Made by a program: the position numbers and the translations under genes. Source: Nocardia sp. CDC159 (lineage in GTDB: Bacteria > Actinomycetota > Actinomycetes > Mycobacteriales > Mycobacteriaceae). Taken from it: a stretch of 62,485 nt of DNA. This document shows, in pieces, positions 50,162 to 58,439 of this stretch. Each line of letters opens with the position of its first letter. Within the stretch, counting starts at the first letter, position 1. The stretch covers positions 31,239-93,723 of the forward strand of contig NZ_JAMRXH010000024.1 of the NCBI RefSeq assembly GCF_023740735.1, given 5' to 3'. The notes below the pieces were generated by a model. The model did no database searches. It was not told the origin of the DNA and worked only from the letters and a program-made list of their open reading frames with translations.

Positions 50162-51448
50162 ATGCCCCGGCAATCGCAGATCGGTTTGATGAGCCATGCG
50201 GAACTCGTATCCGAACACGAGACGCAGACCGCGAACTACGCGACTCTGAAGACCGAGAAGCTCACGCTGGACCTGACCCGCGGTAAGCCCTCACCCGAAC
50301 AGCTCGATCTGTCCGCGGAGTTGCTCACCCTGCCCGGGGCGGGCGACTTCCGCGACGGCTCGGGCACCGATTGCCGCAATTACGGTGGCCTGCACGGACT
50401 TCCGGAGCTGCGCGCGATCTTCGGTGAGCTGCTCGGCATTCCGGTCGACAACCTGCTGGCGGGCAACAACGCCAGCCTCGAGCTCATGCACGACGTGATC
50501 GTCTACTCGATGCTGCACGGCACGGCCGATTCGCCGCGCCGCTGGGTGGACGAGCCGATCAAATTCCTGTGCCCCGCGCCCGGCTACGACCGGCATTTCG
50601 CCATCACCCAGTCGCTGGGTGTGGAGATGATCCCGATCGCGATCGACCACGACGGCCCGGACGTGCGGCGCATCGCCGAACTGGTCGCGTCGGATCCGGC
50701 GATCAAGGGGCTGTGGGCGGTGCCCAACTACTCCAACCCGACCGGTGTCACCTTCTCCGAAGAGGTGGCCCGCGAACTGGTCTCGATGCCGACGGCGGCG
50801 CCGGACTTCCGGCTGTTCTGGGACAACGCCTACGCGGTACATCCGCTGACCGACACCGCCGATCCGGTGCTGGACATCCTCGGCATGGCCGCGGCCGCCG
50901 GAAATCCCAACCGCCCCTTCGTCTTCGCGTCCACCTCGAAGATCACCTTCGCGGGCGGCGGCGTGAGTTTCCTCGGCGCGTCCAAGGCCAACCTGGACTG
51001 GTATCTGAGCCACGCCGCGAAGCGGAGCATCGGCCCGGACAAGATCAATCAGCTGCGGCACCTGCGGTTCTTCAAGGACGCCGACGGCGTGCGCGCGCAT
51101 ATGCAGAAGCATCGCGCGATCCTGGAACCGAAATTCAAACTGGTGCTGCGCATTCTGGAGGAGCGGCTGGGCGCCTCCAAGGTCGCGTCCTGGACCGAGC
51201 CCAAGGGCGGCTACTTCATCAGCCTGGACGTGCTGGAGGGGACGGCGGCCCGCGTCGTGGCCCTCGCCAAGGACGCCGGAATCGCGCTCACCCCGGCGGG
51301 TTCGGCCTTCCCGTACGGAAAGGACCCGGAGGACAAGAACATTCGCATCGCCCCGAGCTTCCCGAAGCTCGACGATCTGGAGAAGGCGATGAACGGCCTG
51401 GCCACCTGCGTACTGCTGGCGGCCACGGAGAAGTATCTGGGCAAGTAG
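50162..51448 (+). CDS. Aspartate aminotransferase (Rv3722c-like)
   Basis: The 428-aa PLP enzyme of the fold-type I aminotransferases resembles Rv3722c, the main aspartate aminotransferase of M. tuberculosis, which makes aspartate from oxaloacetate. It shows LDLTRGKPSPEQLDLS at the N-terminus, NNASLELMHD, VPNYSNPTGVTFS, WDNAYAVHPL (PLP-binding Asp/Tyr) and STSKITFAGGG (PLP Lys). ATG 50162 is given; ATG 50189 (MSHAELVSEH) aligns better with the family start. A hairpin at 51457-51483 follows. Confidence 0.88.
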   Translation: MPRQSQIGLMSHAELVSEHETQTANYATLKTEKLTLDLTRGKPSPEQLDLSAELLTLPGAGDFRDGSGTDCRNYGGLHGLPELRAIFGELLGIPVDNLLAGNNASLELMHDVIVYSMLHGTADSPRRWVDEPIKFLCPAPGYDRHFAITQSLGVEMIPIAIDHDGPDVRRIAELVASDPAIKGLWAVPNYSNPTGVTFSEEVARELVSMPTAAPDFRLFWDNAYAVHPLTDTADPVLDILGMAAAAGNPNRPFVFASTSKITFAGGGVSFLGASKANLDWYLSHAAKRSIGPDKINQLRHLRFFKDADGVRAHMQKHRAILEPKFKLVLRILEERLGASKVASWTEPKGGYFISLDVLEGTAARVVALAKDAGIALTPAGSAFPYGKDPEDKNIRIAPSFPKLDDLEKAMNGLATCVLLAATEKYLGK

Positions 51449-51456
51449 TGAGATGT

Positions 51457-51483
51457 TCCGGGACGGGTGTGACCCGTCCCGGA
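51457..51483. terminator. Bidirectional hairpin terminator
   Basis: Perfect 12-bp arms TCCGGGACGGGT and ACCCGTCCCGGA with a 3-nt loop lie between the convergent aminotransferase and methyltransferase genes. Confidence 0.8.
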
Positions 51484-51489
51484 CCCTCG

Positions 51490-52311
51490 TCAGCTCGGCT
51501 TGTGGGCCAGCACCGCGAACATGGTCACCGAGAGGTGGATATCCCCGCTCCGCGCCCCGGCGTCCAATTCCTCCAGCAGCGCCCGCCGCTGCTGCTCGGT
51601 GATGGCGCCGCGGGCCACGGCCATGGCGGAGATGCGGCCCACCAGCGCGCCCGCGCCCACACTGCGATCCTGCACCAGCGCGTGCGAGCCGATCTCGTCG
51701 ATCACCAGACCGGCCTGGGTGAGCAGTCCGGGTAAGCGGCGGCCGGAGAACGGATTGGTGGTGTTGGCGATCAGCGTCTCGATCACCGCACGCACCGCGT
51801 CCCGCTCGCCCGGATGCACGATCGCGGTGCCCCAGTCGCTGTCCATCACCACCACGCGCCCGCCGGGCCGCAACACCCGCGCGATCTCCGCGGTGGCCCG
51901 CGCCGGGGAGGTCAGATGCTGGAACACCCGCTCGCACAGCGCGACATCGACGCTGTCGGTGCCCAGCGGCAGGTTGTAGGCATCGCCGGGCACGAACCGC
52001 GCGTGCGATCCCACATCGCCCGCCCGTCGCTCGGCGGCGGTGAGCAGATTCGGATCCGGTTCCACCCCGACCGCCGCCCCCTCCGGGCCGACCGCCTCGG
52101 CGAAGGCCAGCACCTCCGACCCGGTTCCGGAGCCGATATCCACCGCGCTCTCCCCGGGCCGGACCGCCAGGGCCTCGTGGGCCCAGTGCCGCAGGCGGCG
52201 AATGCCGGGTAGCGCTGCCTGCAGATCGCGAACATCGATGAGCTGGTCCCGGCCGTCCCGATCGAAACGGTCCGGACGCAGGCCGGAAAGTGTTGCCATA
52301 GGTTCGGGCAT
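51490..52311 (-). CDS. Class I SAM-dependent methyltransferase (UbiE-like)
   Basis: The 273-aa protein shows motif I AVDIGSGTGSEVLAFAEAVG, acidic VGVEPDPN, motif II DSVDVALCERVFQHL and RVLRPGGRVVVMDSDW, i.e. the Methyltransf_11 type. Acceptor unknown. ATG 52311 is chosen because TAGGGT lies 6 nt upstream (leaderless); GTG 52317 would lie within that hexamer's reach. Divergent from the HhH-GPD gene. Confidence 0.88.
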   Translation of the reverse strand: MPEPMATLSGLRPDRFDRDGRDQLIDVRDLQAALPGIRRLRHWAHEALAVRPGESAVDIGSGTGSEVLAFAEAVGPEGAAVGVEPDPNLLTAAERRAGDVGSHARFVPGDAYNLPLGTDSVDVALCERVFQHLTSPARATAEIARVLRPGGRVVVMDSDWGTAIVHPGERDAVRAVIETLIANTTNPFSGRRLPGLLTQAGLVIDEIGSHALVQDRSVGAGALVGRISAMAVARGAITEQQRRALLEELDAGARSGDIHLSVTMFAVLAHKPS

Positions 52312-52317
52312 GGCCAC

Positions 52318-52323
52318 ACCCTA
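52318..52323 (-). promoter_or_regulatory. -10 hexamer TAGGGT, leaderless promoter
   Basis: On the minus strand TAGGGT lies 6 nt before ATG 52311. Confidence 0.5.
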
Positions 52324-52415
52324 CGCGGGAGAAATATCTACGGGTGGGTAGCTGTGTGAGATCTGTCACTGCCCGCTGTCGCGGCGGCGGAACCCCCTCT
52401 GAGATGATCGGAGCC

Positions 52416-52994
52416 ATGGTGAGCCGCAAACTGTGCCTCGCGCAGGACCCGCAGGCCGACGCGCTGCTGTCCGGCGACAACTTCGCGCTGTTGACCGGAA
52501 TGTTGCTCGATCAGCAGTTCCCGATGGAGCATGCGTTCCGGGGGCCGCAGAAGCTTGCCGATCGGATGGGTGGGTTCGATATTCGGCGGATCGCCGAGGC
52601 CGATCCGGAGGAGTTCGAGGAGTTGGGGGCCACGCCGCCCGCGATTCATCGGTACGGGCGGTCGATGGCGCGGCGGGTGCAGGAGCTGGCTCGCTATGTC
52701 GTGGAGAACTACGACGGCAAGGTCGAGAACCTGTGGACCGAGGGGGATCCCGACGGCAGGGAGGTGCTGAAGCGACTGAAGGCGCTGCCCGGATTCGGCG
52801 ATCAGAAGGCCCGGATCTTTCTGGCGCTGTTGGGTAAACAGCTCGGGGTCAAGCCGAAGGGGTGGCGCGAGGCCGCCGGAGCCTACGGTGAACAGGGGTC
52901 GCACCGCTCGGTCGCCGACGTCCGCGACGCCGAAACCCTCGCCCAGGTACGGGAATTCAAGAAGCAGGCCAAGGCCGCCGCGAAGCGGGGGTGA
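52416..52994 (+). CDS. HhH-GPD base-excision repair protein
   Basis: The 192-aa protein has the helix-hairpin-helix of DNA glycosylases (KALPGFGDQKARIFLALLGKQLGV, about residues 125-148) and an N-terminal helical half with LLTGMLLDQQFPMEHAF. Actinobacteria carry this short stand-alone HhH-GPD family. ATG 52416 (MVSRKLCLAQDPQ) is chosen; ATG 52404 is possible. The catalytic Asp expected after the HhH is not obvious, so activity is uncertain. It abuts the convergent hydrolase gene with no intergenic base. Confidence 0.83.
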   Translation: MVSRKLCLAQDPQADALLSGDNFALLTGMLLDQQFPMEHAFRGPQKLADRMGGFDIRRIAEADPEEFEELGATPPAIHRYGRSMARRVQELARYVVENYDGKVENLWTEGDPDGREVLKRLKALPGFGDQKARIFLALLGKQLGVKPKGWREAAGAYGEQGSHRSVADVRDAETLAQVREFKKQAKAAAKRG

Positions 52995-54005
52995 TCAGGC
53001 GCCCCAGTGCTCGGCGCGAACGTTGCGCAGGGCGTAGTCGACGCCCGGATCGTTGCGCAGCTTCCAGTCCGGGCCGACGAAGTAGCTCGCGGCGGTCTTG
53101 TCGCCGTTGACCAGGTAGTTCAGCCACGCGAGGGTGATGCCGGAGGTGGCGTTGTGTGTGGCGTCGTCGAACGGCGTGAAATGCGTGACGCCCTTGAGGC
53201 AGATGAAGTAGGCGGGGGCGTTGAGGTTGACCTCGTATTCGACCAGCCGGGGCAGGAAGTGCGGGACGATCAGGTCGAAGGAGCCCGCCAGATAGAGGGT
53301 GGGGACATTGACCAGGAAGGCGGCCGCCACCGGACCGGGTTCGGTGGGCATCGCGCCGACCACCCGAAATTCCGGATCCACCAGCTGATAGATGTTCGGC
53401 GGGATGCTGGCGCCGTTCACCGCCGCCCCGCCGCCACCGGAGTGACCGCCGATGACCGTGCGGCTCAGATCGAGCCTGCCGTGCAGCGGATTGGCCGGAT
53501 CGTGGTTCGCGTGCGACAGGGCCGCGGCACCCGCGAGCGGAAGTTCGAACAGCGAATTGACGAAGTCGTGCGGCATCGCCACCACGAAGCCGTGGCTGGC
53601 CCAGAACCGGGCCGTGGAGTCGTAGTTGCCGGGTTCGGAGGTGAAACCGGGCACCCAGATGATCGTGGGTACGCGACTCATCGAGGCGATGTCCTCGGGG
53701 TAGTAGAAATCCACGCCGATGGGTGAATCCAGCCCGCCCGGGAATTCGCGGGTGCACGTCATCGGGGAGTGATTGCCCGACACCTGGCCGAGCGCATTCC
53801 AGGCGGCGTACAGACCCGCGCACGGATAAACGGCCGCGGTGCTGACCGTGCGGTGCGGTCCGAACGGTGCGTAACCGGTCAGCGGAACATCACCCGGGGC
53901 GAAATCATCGGCGAGTGCGACCGGTGCGCCGATCCAGCCGACGGCGAACAGCGCGGCAATCGAGAGTACGGCCGCAATGAAACGCCGCCGACCGAATCGA
54001 CGCAT
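52995..54005 (-). CDS. Secreted alpha/beta hydrolase (cutinase/PETase-like fold)
   Basis: The 336-aa protein has a signal peptide (residues 1-33, ending PVALA) and an alpha/beta-hydrolase core: PTIIWVPGFTSEPGNYDS, nucleophile elbow GGHSGGGGA (Ser about residue 167), LAGSFDLIVP (Asp) and KGVTHFTPFDD (His). This is the dienelactone/PET-hydrolase-like esterase type. GGAGG lies 5 nt before ATG 54005; the longer frame is less likely. Substrate unknown. Confidence 0.85.
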   Translation of the reverse strand: MRRFGRRRFIAAVLSIAALFAVGWIGAPVALADDFAPGDVPLTGYAPFGPHRTVSTAAVYPCAGLYAAWNALGQVSGNHSPMTCTREFPGGLDSPIGVDFYYPEDIASMSRVPTIIWVPGFTSEPGNYDSTARFWASHGFVVAMPHDFVNSLFELPLAGAAALSHANHDPANPLHGRLDLSRTVIGGHSGGGGAAVNGASIPPNIYQLVDPEFRVVGAMPTEPGPVAAAFLVNVPTLYLAGSFDLIVPHFLPRLVEYEVNLNAPAYFICLKGVTHFTPFDDATHNATSGITLAWLNYLVNGDKTAASYFVGPDWKLRNDPGVDYALRNVRAEHWGA

Positions 54006-54104
54006 GGAAACCTCCATCACCCCGGGAAAATCCCACAACAACGGCTGGGAGCGTATCCAAAGATCAGCACACTTGATCAGAATGTTTAGGCCGGGCTTAA
54101 CACC

Positions 54105-54869
54105 TCACATCCGCTCCGCCACGATGGCCGCCACCAGGCCACCATCGATGACCAGGTCCTGCCCGTTGATATAGGACGCGGCATCGGAGGCCAGGAATGC
54201 GACCGCCTCCGCGACATCCTCGGCGGTGCCGATTCGCCCCGCGGCCACCTCGGCCACCACCGCGGCCGCCGCCTCGTCGGACACATTGTCGTGGAACATC
54301 GGCGTCTCGATATATCCGGGACTGACCGAATTGACCCGAATTCGCCTGGGCGCCAATTCCGCCGCGAGGGTATGGGCAAGATTGTGCACCGCCGCCTTGG
54401 TGGCCGCGTACAGCGCGCCGCCCGGCATGCCGCGATGCAGTGTCCAGGAGGCATTGATGACGATTGCCGCCCCGTCGCTCAGCAGCGGAAGGCTCTGCTG
54501 GATCGTGAAGAAGACACTTTTCACGTTGCCGCGCAGCACCCGCTCGTATTCCTCCTCGGAAATATGGGCGAATGGGAGAAATGACGCTATACCGGCATTG
54601 GCGAACACCACATCCAGACGCCCGTGCCGATCCCGGATGGCCGCGGTGAGCGCCGCCAGATCGGCCAGCTCCGCCGCGTCGCCGGGAACGGCGAGCACCC
54701 GCGGGCCCAGCTCCGCAGCGGCCGCGTCCAGCCGGACCTGGTCCCGCCCGGTGATCACCACCTCCGCCCCGGCCGCCAGCAGTCGGCGCGCCGCGGCCAG
54801 GCCCATACCGCTGGAACCGCCGGTGATCAGCGCGACCTTGTCGTCGAATCGAAAAGCGTTGTGTGCCAT
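54105..54869 (-). CDS. Short-chain dehydrogenase/reductase
   Basis: The 254-aa classical SDR has TGGSSGMG (cofactor Gly motif), NAGIASF, the catalytic Ser in VINASW, the YAATK catalytic Tyr-Lys, and PGYIETPM. It oxidises or reduces an alcohol/ketone with NAD(P). ATG 54869 is chosen because the frame upstream overlaps the regulator gene. The MmyB-type regulator ends 44 nt upstream on the same strand and probably controls it. Confidence 0.91.
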   Translation of the reverse strand: MAHNAFRFDDKVALITGGSSGMGLAAARRLLAAGAEVVITGRDQVRLDAAAAELGPRVLAVPGDAAELADLAALTAAIRDRHGRLDVVFANAGIASFLPFAHISEEEYERVLRGNVKSVFFTIQQSLPLLSDGAAIVINASWTLHRGMPGGALYAATKAAVHNLAHTLAAELAPRRIRVNSVSPGYIETPMFHDNVSDEAAAAVVAEVAAGRIGTAEDVAEAVAFLASDAASYINGQDLVIDGGLVAAIVAERM

Positions 54870-54912
54870 GTGCTCAGCGTGCCGAGCCCGCGGCGGGGCA
54901 ACCAGGGTTGGA

Positions 54913-55767
54913 TCAACCTGGGTGCGCCACCACCAGTCTCGGACCGCGCACCAACTCGTCGAGCCGCTCGGCGGTGCCGGTGCCGGGCCGGGGGTTGTAG
55001 AGATCGAGATACCAATCCGGATGATCGGCCACCACCAGGGCCGTGGTGTCGAATACCAGCTCACCGGCCTCCGGATGGCGCACCGCCTTCACTGTCTGCA
55101 CCGGCACGCCGACCTCGTGGCGGGCCCACAGCTCGGCGAATTCGCTACTGAGCGAGGCTAGTTCGACGATCAACCGGGCGAACTCCGGATCGCCGGGCGC
55201 CCGGCCCGCATCGGCGCGGAACGCGGCCACGATGCCCGGCGCCGCCGCGGCCCACGCGTCGTGCATGCCGCGATAGCGGGAATTGGTGAAGAACGCGATC
55301 AGGCAGTTCCGGTCGTTGTCGTCGTAGCCGAACGCGGCCCGCGTCCCGTCGTTGATGGCGAGCAAATTCCAGTACCGGTCGCGCAGGATGGCCGGGCGCG
55401 GCGACCAGGAATCGACCAGCCGCCGCAGCTCCGGCGTGACCGCGCCGGAGGCGTGCAGCGCGGGCGGATTCAACCCGGCCAGGACGTACAAATGGGCTCG
55501 CTCGGCATCGTCGAGCCGCAGCGCCCGCCCGATGGCGTCGAGCACTTCGGCGGAGGTGTTGATATCGCGTCCCTGTTCGAGCCAGGTGTACCAGGAGACC
55601 CCGACCCCGGCGAGCAGTGCGACCTCCTCCCGCCGCAGCCCGGGCGTGCGCCGCCGCCCCACCGCGGGCAGGCCGACCTCCTCGGGCGTCAGCCGCTCGC
55701 GCCTGGTTCGCAGGAAATCGCGTAGTTGCGCACGACGACTCGCGGTCGCCACGGATCTGCCGGTCAT
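54913..55767 (-). CDS. MmyB-type XRE transcriptional regulator
   Basis: The 284-aa regulator has an N-terminal XRE HTH (LRREEVALLAGVGVSWYTWLEQGRD split here at residue 20) and the MmyB-like ligand-binding domain (PF17765) with RDRYWNLLAIND and LSSEFAELWARHEV. Relatives regulate neighbouring SDR or MFS genes and may bind fatty acids. ATG 55767 has TACCCT 5 nt upstream. It lies between the MFS and SDR genes, all on the minus strand. Confidence 0.9.
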   Translation of the reverse strand: MTGRSVATASRRAQLRDFLRTRRERLTPEEVGLPAVGRRRTPGLRREEVALLAGVGVSWYTWLEQGRDINTSAEVLDAIGRALRLDDAERAHLYVLAGLNPPALHASGAVTPELRRLVDSWSPRPAILRDRYWNLLAINDGTRAAFGYDDNDRNCLIAFFTNSRYRGMHDAWAAAAPGIVAAFRADAGRAPGDPEFARLIVELASLSSEFAELWARHEVGVPVQTVKAVRHPEAGELVFDTTALVVADHPDWYLDLYNPRPGTGTAERLDELVRGPRLVVAHPG

Positions 55768-55786
55768 ATGCCAGGGTAACAATCGG

Positions 55787-57223
55787 TCAGCCCGCGGCGG
55801 GAATCGGTTGCGGCGCGGGTGATCCCGTGCCGCAAATCGCGCGCCGCCGGGCCAGCAGCGCGGTCGGCACCCCGAACGCGGCGGCGACACCCATGCCCAG
55901 CAGCAGATACCTGGCGGAGTGCACCGTCGACGGCGCACCGAGATTCACCAGGACGCCCGCATAGGCGGCACCGAAGGTGCTGGCGATCGACTGCACCGTG
56001 CCGATCGCGGCGGCGGCCTGCTGGCCTCGGGCCGGATCGGCGGTGCTGCCCATCACGGCCGCAGTCAGATGCGGGAACGCCGCCCCGATTCCGGTCCCCG
56101 CCAGAAACAGGGTCACCACCCACATCGCGATGATCGGCCCGTCCGCACCCTGGAGCTGGATCGCGGCGGTGAGGATCAGGCCGAGCGCGACCGTCGCCGG
56201 ACCCGCCACCCGCAACCGCCCGATCGTCCGTGCCCGGCTCGCCCCGGCGCTGCCGACCTGCCCGACCGTCCAGCCCAGCGACATCGCCGCACCCACGAAA
56301 CCGGCTGCCAGCGGGGCCAATCCGGCCAGCCGCTGACCGAACATCGGAATGAAGATCTCGACGTTGATGCCGATCGCGATGAAGAAGATCGTGAGATAGA
56401 GCCACTTCAGCGCCGAGCCGCGGGCGAAGGTCGCCGCGGGCAGCACCCCGTCGTCCGTGCGGCGCTCGGTGGCGAGGAACGCGAGTACGGCTCCCAGTGC
56501 GCCGAGCGCGGCGGCCACGGTCCAGCCGCCGCGCGGCAGGATGCCGATCACGCTCACCGCGGCGGCGGCCGTGCCGAGCAGAACCAATGAGCCGACGGGA
56601 ATCCGGCGGGCCGCATGGGAGCGCTGCCCGCGCGGAAGTGCGTACGGAACGGCCACCGCGATCGGCACCGTCACCGCCGCCAGCGCGAGGAAGGCGAGCC
56701 GCCACGGACCGAACTGCGCGACCGCGCCGCCGAGTGCGGGCCCGGCGAACGCGCCCAACCCCCATACCCCCGAGACCAGGCCCGAGGCCCGCGTCCACAG
56801 CCGCGTCGGATAGGTGGACCGGATCACCGCGAAGCCCAATCCCGACAGCATGCCGCCGCCGAAGCCCTGGATCGCGCGCCCGCCGAGCAGGACGGCCATC
56901 TCCGGTGCGGCCGCGCAGACCAGCGTCCCGGCGATGAAGATCGTGCATGCGATCAGATACGCCCCTACCGCCCCGCGCGCCGACAGGGCCTTGCCCACCA
57001 GCATCGATGCGACCACCGAGGCAATCAGATAGGCGGTGGCGTTCCAGGCGAAGAAGCGCTCGCCGCCGATATCGCGCACGGCCGTGGGCAGCAGGCTGGC
57101 CGTCACATAGACATTGGTGGCATAAAGCAGCACGCCGCCGCCGAGTACGACCGATGTCCCGCGATGCCCGCGGCCGAACAGTTCTCCCCAGGACCCCGCG
57201 CCCGGCTCCCGATCCGAAGTCAT
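55787..57223 (-). CDS. MFS exporter
   Basis: The 478-aa major facilitator has about 12-14 TM helices, motif A region in MLVGKALSARGAVGAYLIAC and motif C-like ALGGAVAQFGPWR, suggesting a drug:H+ antiporter of the DHA type. It starts at ATG 57223, 6 nt after -10 TAGATT. The promoter spacer contains a palindrome, so it is repressor controlled. The MmyB regulator follows after 19 nt. Confidence 0.9.
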   Translation of the reverse strand: MTSDREPGAGSWGELFGRGHRGTSVVLGGGVLLYATNVYVTASLLPTAVRDIGGERFFAWNATAYLIASVVASMLVGKALSARGAVGAYLIACTIFIAGTLVCAAAPEMAVLLGGRAIQGFGGGMLSGLGFAVIRSTYPTRLWTRASGLVSGVWGLGAFAGPALGGAVAQFGPWRLAFLALAAVTVPIAVAVPYALPRGQRSHAARRIPVGSLVLLGTAAAAVSVIGILPRGGWTVAAALGALGAVLAFLATERRTDDGVLPAATFARGSALKWLYLTIFFIAIGINVEIFIPMFGQRLAGLAPLAAGFVGAAMSLGWTVGQVGSAGASRARTIGRLRVAGPATVALGLILTAAIQLQGADGPIIAMWVVTLFLAGTGIGAAFPHLTAAVMGSTADPARGQQAAAAIGTVQSIASTFGAAYAGVLVNLGAPSTVHSARYLLLGMGVAAAFGVPTALLARRRAICGTGSPAPQPIPAAG

Positions 57224-57229
57224 CGGTCG

Positions 57230-57260
57230 AATCTAGAAACTCGAGCGCACTCGAGGTCAA
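57230..57260 (-). promoter_or_regulatory. MFS promoter with palindrome in the spacer
   Basis: On the minus strand -35 TTGACC (57260-57255) and -10 TAGATT (57235-57230) are 19 bp apart, and TAGATT lies 6 nt before ATG 57223. The spacer holds CTCGAG-CGCA-CTCGAG mirrored (57240-57255), a symmetric operator. Confidence 0.65.
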
Positions 57261-57273
57261 GGGTTCGGCGCGG

Positions 57274-58425
57274 TCAGCTGCTGCTGGCCGCCGCGGTGGC
57301 GAAGGGCGTTGCCGCCGGGCGGGTCTCGCGCTGCGCCGGATGCTTCCACAGACCCTTGCGCCGCAGGATGGGCAGCACCCCCTCGCCGAACCAGTACGCC
57401 TCCTCCACATGCGGATAGCCCGACAGGATGAAGTGCTTGATCCCCAGGCGCGAGTATTCGATCAGCCGCTCGGCGACCTCGTCGTGGGAGCCGACCAGTG
57501 CGGTGCCCGCGCCGCCGCGGACCAGGCCCACTCCCGCCCACAGATTCGGCGCGATCTCCAGCCGCTCGGTGCTGCCGCCGTGCAGCTCGAGCATGCGGCG
57601 CTGGCCCTCGGACTCGCTGCGGGCCAGATTCGCCTGCACGCGCTCGATATCGGCGGGATCGACCGCCGACAGCAGCCGGTCGGCCTCGGCCCACGCCTGT
57701 TCGGAGGTGTCGCGGGAGATGACGTGGATGCGCAGGCCGTAGTCCAGGACGCGGCCGTGATCGACGGCCAGCTTACGGATCCACTCCAGCTTCTTGCTCA
57801 CCGCGAACAGCGGCTCGCCCCAGGTCAGATAGGTGTCGGCGAATTGGGCCGCGACCGGTCCGGCCGCGGCGGAGGAGCCGCCGAAGAAGATCGGCGGCAG
57901 CGGGTCGGGACGATTGTTCAGCAGTGCGTCCTGAACGCGAATGTGCCTGCCCTCGAACGAGATCGGGTCATGCGACCGCCACAGCTCCCGCACCACGTGC
58001 AGGAATTCGCCGGTGCGCTCGTAGCGGGCCTCCTTGTCCAGGAAATCGCCGTAGGCGCGCTGCTCGTGTGGCTCGCCGCCGGTCACCACGTTGAGCAGCA
58101 GCCGCCCGCGTGAATGCCGCTGAAACGTCCCGGCCATCTGCGCGGCCAGCGTCGGGCCGACCAGTCCGGGCCGGAACGCGACCAGGAACTTCAGCGTCTC
58201 GGTGGTCTCCACCAGCATGGCCGTGGTCAGCCAGGCGTCCTCGCACCACGCACCGGTCGGGGTGAGCACGGCCTCGAAGCCGTTCTCCTCGGCCGCGCCC
58301 GCGATCTGATTGAGATAGCGCAGCGAGGCCGGGCGATCGCCCGACATGGACGTGCCGTGCCCGCCGGCGACCAGATTGCGGGCGTCGCCGTAGGTGGGGA
58401 GAAACCAGTGGAAAGACAGGCTCAT
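57274..58425 (-). CDS. ssuD: FMNH2-dependent alkanesulfonate monooxygenase
   Basis: The 383-aa luciferase-fold enzyme releases sulfite from alkanesulfonates using FMNH2 and O2. It begins MSLSFHWFLPTYGDARNL, and has LLNVVTGGEPHEQRAYGDFLDKEARYERTGEFL spread over residues 114-146 (family signature, quoted in part) and PPIFFGGSSAAAGPVAA. AAGGGAG precedes ATG 58425. It is the last gene of ssuCBAD. No flavin reductase (ssuE) gene is in the window, so FMNH2 must come from elsewhere. Confidence 0.92.
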   Translation of the reverse strand: MSLSFHWFLPTYGDARNLVAGGHGTSMSGDRPASLRYLNQIAGAAEENGFEAVLTPTGAWCEDAWLTTAMLVETTETLKFLVAFRPGLVGPTLAAQMAGTFQRHSRGRLLLNVVTGGEPHEQRAYGDFLDKEARYERTGEFLHVVRELWRSHDPISFEGRHIRVQDALLNNRPDPLPPIFFGGSSAAAGPVAAQFADTYLTWGEPLFAVSKKLEWIRKLAVDHGRVLDYGLRIHVISRDTSEQAWAEADRLLSAVDPADIERVQANLARSESEGQRRMLELHGGSTERLEIAPNLWAGVGLVRGGAGTALVGSHDEVAERLIEYSRLGIKHFILSGYPHVEEAYWFGEGVLPILRRKGLWKHPAQRETRPAATPFATAAASSS

Positions 58426-58439
58426 GCGAGCTGCTCCCT

